NCBI GenBank assembly: GCA_024500155.1
Contig: CM044865.1
Span: 36,573,776 to 36,637,775 of the forward strand
Length of the DNA stretch: 64,000 bases
Origin: Chenopodium formosanum
Lineage: Eukaryota > Streptophyta > Magnoliopsida > Caryophyllales > Amaranthaceae
Direction: 5' to 3'
In this document: one piece after another, positions 57,301 through 64,000 of the stretch
Numbering within the stretch: the stretch's first letter is position 1
How the letters are laid out: each line of letters begins with the position of its first letter
The notes under the pieces: model-generated
What the model was told of the DNA's origin: nothing
The model's database searches: none
What the model saw: the letters and a program-made list of their open reading frames with translations, nothing else
Translations under genes and position numbers: made by a program

Positions 57301-57570
57301 CTAAATATTGTCTATATTCTGCTGTTTTTCCATTTCCTTTAGTTTCTTCTTCTCTAAGTTGTATCTTCTATCTTTTTCTTTCTGTATAGCAGCTACATCC
57401 TTTCTATATTGAGCCTCAACCTTCTTCCTTGCAGGCTGAGCTTTGAAATTTTTGTCTTTGTTAATAGAAAATTCAATGTAAGCATTCCACAATTGCCTGC
57501 GCAAAAAATTGTCTTCTCTATTAACCAAAGTGTAAGCTATTCTGCATCTATACAACTTCCAATTTTGTTT
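57301..57570 (-). pseudogene. Terminal exon of an unknown charged protein, 5' part missing
   Basis: Acceptor ATTTGCAG precedes KQNWKLYRCRIAYTLV; the exon runs 90 codons through a highly charged helix (KKVEAQYRKDVAAIQKEKDR) to NIDNI and TAG. The Athila-like element C begins 34 bp upstream, in what was the preceding intron, so earlier exons lie beyond the window or are lost. No family recognised. Confidence 0.45.
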
Positions 57571-57604
57571 CTGCAAATTTATACAAAATTAAAAAATAAG
57601 AACA

Positions 57605-58998
57605 TGACAACCTCAAGTCGTATTCACCTAATAAAAATAATACCTAAATCCACTAACTATGTAGATAGGGAAGAAGGGTCGAACCACAGGGAAACAGGTC
57701 AATTTATTCTTAATTAATTAGAAGCAATCTAAATTATCAAGTAACCAAATTTGTTGTAAAAAGGTAATTAAACTACTAAAGGTAAAAGTAGGAAGGGAGT
57801 AAAATAAGATATAAATCAATGAAGGAAAAACCTAGGGCATAGGTTCACTAATAAACAATATTCCAGGGTAAATCATAATAAGCAATCATCAATGCACCAA
57901 TTTATCAGATTATAAAGGGCTTTCGCTACACATTACAATCACAGAGTTAATTTACCGGCATTAAATCTCATCTCTTGAATCTCGACTAAACCATTTATAA
58001 ATTAGTCCGCCTATTGAAACTAAGCCTAAACATTAATTCTCATCTCTCGAATCTTGAATCAATATTGCTAAACTCATACAATTAAATCTAGCCAAACCTA
58101 ATTGTATAACATTAAATCAATCAATAGGAAATTAAATTAATCAAGCATTGATAATCAACAATCACAAATTACCCCTTCATATTATTTATTAGATCCCCAC
58201 AAACCCTAGAAATAAAACTACTCAAGCATAATTAAATCTTAACTAATCAAAATAATAAAACAAGACATGGTGAAAGAATTAAAGAAGATAACTGAAATTT
58301 AAAGAGAAGAAATTGTTACCAAAAGAAATCTGGATTAAGGAATGGAATTAAGAACAAAGTTGAGAGAATTTAAGAGAGAGAAAATATTCTAAGTAGAGAG
58401 AGAAAGTCTAAAAGAGAAGGTCATCAAAATTACGTACAAAAATCGTACTTAAACATCCCTAAAACAAATCCTAATTAAAAACTAAAACCTCAGCTCCAAA
58501 AACACGCGCCCGATCAGGCCCGCCTTTTTTTCTTCACTTTCCTGGGCAGCCGCGCCCGATCGAGCTTACGCTCACCCTATCGGGCGCGCCTTCTTGCTGA
58601 TGCTCTTATATGCGCGCCTGCCCGATCGGGCGCAAGCTTGCCCGATCGGGCCCGGTCTCTTCTTCGAGGCTTGGACTTCGATTGGGCTCGATTCTTCTTC
58701 TCAATCCGGATTTCCTCTTTTGGTCTTGAATACTCGGTCCAAATGCCCCGGTATCACACATCGAGACCTTAATCATCGGCTCTAACCGGTCCTGGTCTTC
58801 AAAGATGATCGTGTCCTCCTAATGCTTGTAGTTGCTCCATGAAAAACCCGAAAAACGCTCCAAATGTGCAATTTCCTACAAAACTCAAGCAAAACTACAA
58901 AACACTAATTAGTAATAAAAGTGGCTCTAAAGAGCCAAAAACACTACTAATTATGACCAAGGGATGGGGGTAAAACACTATATAAATTGGATATATCA
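57605..58998 (-). repeat. 3' LTR of Athila-like element C
   Basis: 1,394 bp from TGATATATCC (at 58998) to GTTGTCA (at 57605). GCCCGATCGGGC palindromes at 58505-58655. The extreme 3' end (ACTTGAGGTTGTCA) differs from ACTTTACCCTGTCA of elements A and B. Confidence 0.88.
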
Positions 58999-59699
58999 AA
59001 CTCCCCCAAGCCAAACCTTTGCTTGTCCCTAAGCAAAGAGCTCATCAATGAACATATAAAACATGCTTCATCCCAAGTAAACAAAATCAAGCACAAACGA
59101 TTCAAGGCAAATCTAATGAACATGCTTCAATGTCAGTCAATCTCATTCATCTAATCATTCTTCCTCCCCAACAATTGTCAAGTAGAGCAAACCATATGAG
59201 CATGTAGAATTCAAGACTAGTGCTCACACACTCAACTCTCATTTATGTGGCGAGTAAAAGGTGTACTCGATCGCTCTCCAACCAACCCCTTTATATGTGA
59301 ACAATGCCCTTCAAACTTTCACTCTCGTGTGTTTACAACAATGTACGCTCAACCTACTACTCGACTCGAAACATGTCAAATCATAACTTGCATTGATAAA
59401 CAACACTTTCACATTCATACAACTCTTATGCACAAAGGTCGGAAGGTCTTTAAAGCTTGTAATGTAAGGCTAGGGTAAAGGGTAGGATAAATTTAGGAAA
59501 ATGTGAGAGTAAATCCATGCTTAAGGGAGCCATATCCTAATTAAACCCAAGGTCAAAACAAGTGATGACCAAAACATCTCCAATCGCAACTTAACTTCCA
59601 CAAAAATTTACCAAGCAATCTTATACATAACAACAATCCTAACACTTACATATTTACTCAAAAAGTATGATAATAGGAAATAGAGTGAATTAAAACAAA

Positions 59700-59717
59700 C
59701 TTTAAACTACTTATTCT

Positions 59718-59750
<33 letters not shown>

Positions 59751-59810
59751 TCAAACTTTGAACTTTTTTTTTTCTTTTTTCTTTTTTTCCTTGAGCAACC
59801 TTCAAATAGA
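59700..59810. repeat. Poly-T/poly-A low-complexity tract
   Basis: Runs of T with scattered C in the non-coding 3' region of element C; inversely A-rich, like 34340-34450 in element A and 46640-46755 in element B. Confidence 0.85.
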
Positions 59811-60669
59811 AAATTTGAACACTTGAAACAATTTTTTTCCTTTGCTATTTTTTTCCCTTTATATCTCACATTGGAAATTTTCAACTTTGAAACACTGAAC
59901 ATCAATATTTTCTAATCATAATATCAAAGAAAAATCACTCTTCTTTTATTCCCACATTGTGCAAATAATATGCACACCACAACTCCCTCACCTCACCAAC
60001 TAATTGCTCCCCCAAACCAAGATTGGGACTAGTAACCAATGGGGCTCATATAGGCTTGTAATGTGGCTAAATAAACAATAAAAAGGGCACAAGCAACAAC
60101 ATGGGTAACAACAAGGGAACAAATGTATCTAATATCGTCTGAAGGCTACCTAAGAGAACAAATGCCTTCGTCCTCCTCGATGTGCATAATATTGAGCCAT
60201 ACAAACATTACTAATAGTTGAAAACCAATACTTAAATTCCTTGACATACCAGGAACTATCACACATTCCTAACCAAATCAACTAGTCAAGCCCTATATTC
60301 ACAAATAGTTGGCAAAATTGACGCATATTTAGGCATCCAAACAATTAAACTTCAAATCATGATCAACAAATTCACAAAGATCATTATCATATACCAAGAA
60401 TCAAAACAATATTTTCCAAGTATGGGATACAAGGAAGCATGATTTACAATTCATTGGAACATATTTTTGATTTTTTTTTTATTTTTCAAATTTTTGTATT
60501 TTTTTTCATAAAGGAAAGCAATAAAAACTACACTAGAAAGCAATAAAATCTATACTAGAAAAGCAATAAATAGAGAAAAGAGAGAAAGAGTTACCATATG
60601 TACAAGAAATCTCTCCCCAAGCCAAATCAAGCAATGCCCTCATTGACTTGGGAGTGTAGCTAGGAGAAG

Positions 60670-62258
60670 CTACTCCTCATCATCATCCTCATCCATCCTC
60701 TGGTAGCCTCCTCCATATCTCAAGCCGGCACCACCCTGGCTCGTACCAACACCACCATAGCCTGAACCACCTGCAAAGTAGTTAGGGTCTACATTTCCCC
60801 CCATACCCCCAAAAGGAGCATCGCCCCCATAACCATGGACTGAAGAGTAGTCCACATAAGTACCAAAAGCTCCGAGGGTCGAATACCTTCCTTGGGGGTA
60901 TTGGAACCAATCAGGAACTAATGCCTCGGGGGGGATAGCCCCTCGGCGTGCATAGTCGTCATACATAGGGTATAAACCCCTCCCGAGGTTCCTCTCAACA
61001 TGGCCTACCCTCCTATCTAAAGTGCCTAATCTAGAGTCTAGGTTTTGCACCATGCCCTCCACTCTCCCTTGCCCTCTCTCTATACGGTCAAGTTGGCTCC
61101 TAAAAGCCGAAAAGTCATAAGGGGCATGGGGGTCGATATTATAATCGACGGAGGAGGTGGGTATGCCATAGGTGTAGCGTTGGGGTGGTGGTTGGTATTG
61201 GGGTGAATGGTGGGGTTGTGGTGAATGGTGGGGTTGTGGTGAAAGGTGAGGCTCTTGAACCTTGCCTTGACCGTTTATCTCAAAAGTGTAGGAAGGCTTC
61301 CCTTCTCAAATTTGGTCAAGGCGGGGTTGGGTAGTGTAAATGCTTGGTCTCTCCTACCCGATTCTCGATGCACTATCCACCATGTCTCACCACCCATAGG
61401 TTGCACCCAGTTAAGGCCCCCTAATTATGCTAGGTCCATGAGGGTAGAACCCTCCACTTTCCTATGCCCGGTCGGGTTCCATCCTAGGTGTTTCACAGCT
61501 ATATGGGTCACCAACCCCCCAAAGTAGATAGGCGCCCTAGACCTACCCCCGTCGACCGCATTGGCCGCCTTTTGAAAATGTTGGGCTATCCTATGTGGTA
61601 TGTTCAGTTTTTCAGCATTAGGAATCATATAGGAAGTCAACAATTCAAGTTCATCCCTCCTAACGTTTGCCGGTTCATGCCTCCCAAAGATGTTGAGGCC
61701 GGCAAACCTATGCCAAAACTTTGGGACGGGATGTTGAATCCATGTCCCTTTGGCATGTTGGAGGTTAAGCAAACCCTCCCCGGTGAGTCTTTTATAGACC
61801 ACGACAATGTGGGCTTGGGAGGGTTCAATAGGCTTATCCTATTTAAGCTCAAACAATTTACCAAATTCTTTTAAAGTTAACCGCACATCATTGTTTAGCA
61901 ATTGGAATTGGACATGAGTGATTAAAGCATTAGTTTTAATAACATTGAAGCTAGAAATAAATTCTAATGTCAAATAATCATAGGTATCATAATGCATTTG
62001 GAAAAATCCACTCAATCCTATACCTTTAAACAATTTCTCTACCGATTTATCAAGTCCTAGCCTAGACAACGTAGGATGATGTACAAATCGAGTAGAGATT
62101 ACCTGCCTCTGGATGAGGTTGAGCATCCTAGCTCGTTGTTCGGTTGAGGTAATGACAACTTCCTCCCATCCCAGTATTTGAAGCTCCGGGTCGACCATCG
62201 GTTGTTGTTGTTGCCTAGTTACTTCACCTCTTTGTTGTCTAGATCTCTTTGAAGCCAT
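60670..62258 (-). pseudogene. Athila extra ORF (ATHILA ORF-1-like) of element C
   Basis: Starts MASKRSRQQRG at 62258. Blocks: VDPELQILGWEEVVIT, DTYDYLTLEFISSFNV and LKEFGKLFELK, then TAG; same-frame continuation HPVPKFWHRFAGLNIFGRHE to 61425; after further stops and a frameshift, a C-terminal part (61062-60670) with a short coiled coil (LDSRLGTLDRRVGHVERNLG) and a G/Y-rich tail ending MDEDDDEE. The tail is absent from element B's copy. Function of the family is unknown. Confidence 0.7.
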
Positions 62259-62549
62259 TTTAAGTGAAAAAGTTAGGAATTGAAGCTTTCTCTCTCTAAG
62301 GGTTTTGAGAAATCTTGAGAGAAAGTGGTAGAAATTTAGTGGAAAATGTAGAGGAAGGTTTTGGGATGAAGAATATGTGAAAATTTTTGAGTTTTGATGG
62401 ATGAATTTGAGGAGATCTTGAAAGGAAAGTGAGTTTGAAGGTTTAAAAATGGAGGTTATAGAGAGAGAAAGTGTGAATGAAGAAGAAGAAGTAAGAAAGA
62501 AAAAGAAAAGAAAGGGGGAGAAGAAACTTAATTCCCGAACAAAAAAATA

Positions 62550-62935
62550 GGTGCGCCCGATCGGTAGAAGGCATATTCTACTGAAAACTGAAGTGCGCGC
62601 CCGATCGGGTGCGAACTTGAACAAAATTTCGCCATTTTTGCTCGCCCGATCGGGCGAACCTCGCCCGTCATTTCTTTTTATGTCACTCGATTTCTCCAAA
62701 AATCCGCCCGATCGGGGAAAATTTCCCTTGATTTTCTTCCTTCCTTGCGCGCCCAATTAGGTGAGCCTCGCCTGATCGAGCGAAATAACACTCCGATAAA
62801 ATCCAAATTGCGTGCCTGATCAGGACTCCTTGCACGATCGTGCACGTTTTGCTCGATTTCTGACCCCTAGGTGCGCGCCCAATTGGGCGAGCCTCGCCCG
62901 ATCGGGCTCGTACCCAATCGGATGGTTCTTTTTCT
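62550..62935. repeat. Array of GCCCGATCGGGC-type palindromes in the element C leader
   Basis: About ten short palindromes in 390 bp: TCGCCCGATCGGGCGA (62642), CCTGATCAGG (62815), TGCACGATCGTGCA (62831), GCCCAATTGGGC (62877) and GCCCGATCGGGC (62896), plus imperfect ones. Several differ in sequence yet stay self-complementary. They stand just upstream of the extra ORF and also occur in the LTRs. Confidence 0.88.
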
Positions 62936-63143
62936 TCAAACTTTTTCTCTTGAAAACTCCTTACTTTATGATCTATTACCTGTACAAAAACACTTATGAA
63001 AGGTAAAATTTTACTCTCCTCACCTCTCTAAAAAACAAAATAAAATAAAGGAAAAACTAGTCTAGAAAGCAAGAAATATGGGTTGCCTCCCGCAAAGCGC
63101 TGGTTTATCTAGGTCCCGCACGACCTTCTTACCACATTGATGC

Positions 63144-64000
63144 TCAAAATGAACCGGAACCGCTTAGGTGAAGTAGTTCAACTGCACCAATCGTAGCCCC
63201 CTCATGATATAGCTTGAGTCTTTGGCCATTAACCTCGAACTCGTTACCATGTTCATCGAAAACCTCCACAGAACCGAATTTATTAGCCCTTTTGACAATA
63301 AAAGGACCCGACCACCTTGACTTCAACTTTCCTGGGAATAGTTTAAGTCTAGAGTTGAACAACAACACTTTATCACCTTCTTTGAATTCTCTCAGAAGGA
63401 TCATCTTGTCGTGCCATCTCTTTGTCTTCTTCTTGTAGACACGAGCACTATCATAGGCCGTCAACCTAAACTCATCGAGTTAGGTAAGTTGAAGTAACCA
63501 CTTTTCTCTCGCTAATTTGGCATCCAAATTGAGCTCCTTAATAGCCCAATATGCCTTGTATTCTAATTCCACCGGAAGATGACATGCTTTACCGTACATG
63601 AGTCTATATAGAGTAGTACCTATTGGGGTCTTAAACGCAGTTCTGTATGCCCAAAGGGTGTCATCCAACTTATCGCTCCAATCCTTCCTTGATTTTGCCA
63701 CCACCTTCTCTAGAATGACCTTGATCTCACGGTTGGAAACTTCAACTTGGCCACTAGTTTGGGGATGGTAGGCTAAACCTGTCCTATGGTAGACACCATA
63801 CTTTTTGAGGAGGGTGTCTAACTTCTGCTCATGGAAGTGAGATCCTCCATCACTGGAGCTCTAGGCACTCCAAATCTTGGAAAGATGGTCTTCTTGAAAA
63901 GTCTGTGGACCACCTTGGCATCATTAGTAGGAGTAGCGATGGCCTCAACCCACTTAGATACGTAATCGACGGCGACAAGTATGTAGCGGTTCCCATTTGA
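63144..64000 (-). pseudogene. Athila-like integrase, C-terminal half, broken
   Basis: From the right: YILVAVDYVSKWVEAIATP, a one-base frameshift near 63870, then SDGGSHFHEQKLDTLLKKYG, AYHPQTSGQVEVSNREIK and DWSDKLDDTLWAYRTAFKTP, so the second aspartate and the glutamate of the DDE triad are readable. A stop at 63480 separates the C-terminal domain (TAYDSARVYKKKTKR, KVLLFNSRLKLFPGKLKSRW), whose wording is Athila-type. It ends HLSGSGSF. An intact enzyme would insert the cDNA into chromosomal DNA; this one cannot. Confidence 0.85.

Larger units (their letters stand above)
57605..64000 (-). mobile_element. Athila-like element C, 3' two-thirds, runs off the window
   Basis: Read leftward from 64000: integrase, leader with palindromes, extra ORF, about 1.6 kb of non-coding 3' region, polypurine tract (inverse of CTCCCCCAAGCC, 59001-59012) and 3' LTR (58998-57605). 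The 5-bp flank after the LTR is GAACA (57600-57604); its partner lies outside. Integrase and extra ORF both carry stops or frameshifts. It belongs to the same subfamily as element A. Confidence 0.9.

Noticed and set aside
59711..59905. Lysine-rich 64-codon frame
   Set aside because: Antisense reading of a poly-T tract in the non-coding 3' region of element C.

Overview
The window is plant nuclear DNA, most likely from a eudicot. It is AT-rich, host exons have GT-AG introns, and most of it is transposable elements of typical plant lineages: L1 and RTE LINEs, Athila- and Tat-like Ty3/gypsy, Stowaway MITEs, CACTA, Mutator-like elements and a Helitron. I cannot name the species. I see no rRNA gene, CRISPR array or bacterial signal.

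From 2.7 to 30.7 kb the window is one host gene on the minus strand. Ten exons, found by translation and splice sites, join in frame to a 380-residue GT14-family (DUF266, BC10-like) type II membrane glycosyltransferase. Its 1,143-nt coding sequence is spread over 28 kb because the introns hold a Helitron, a near full-length RTE LINE, a decayed L1 carrying a second RTE copy, Stowaway MITEs, several non-autonomous Mutator-like elements with 9-10 bp target duplications, and a gypsy remnant. The reading frame is nevertheless intact.

From 31.6 to 36.6 kb, a 491-bp LTR, primer site and Tat-type gag run directly into the 3' part of an Athila-like element. CACTA-like ends follow at 36.6-38.6 kb.

From 38.7 to 57.6 kb lies an unusual block. 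A broken FAR1/FRS-type (MULE transposase-derived) gene on the plus strand is split by a 13.9-kb intron, and on the minus strand lie two F-box-like paralogues, a coiled-coil gene, a B3-domain gene and a terminal exon of an unknown gene. All are embedded in DNA built from a degenerate ATTCCTGA-type motif. Later insertions are a CACTA MITE, an internally deleted Athila element (43.2-48.9 kb), a Mutator-like element and a solo LTR. I consider this block the best candidate for something undescribed, perhaps a large multi-gene Mutator-type element or a decayed gene cassette.

From 57.6 kb to the end, an Athila-like element lies on the minus strand: 3' LTR, the extra 3' ORF, and integrase at the window edge. 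Its leader and LTR carry many GCCCGATCGGGC-type palindromes whose sequence varies while the symmetry is kept.
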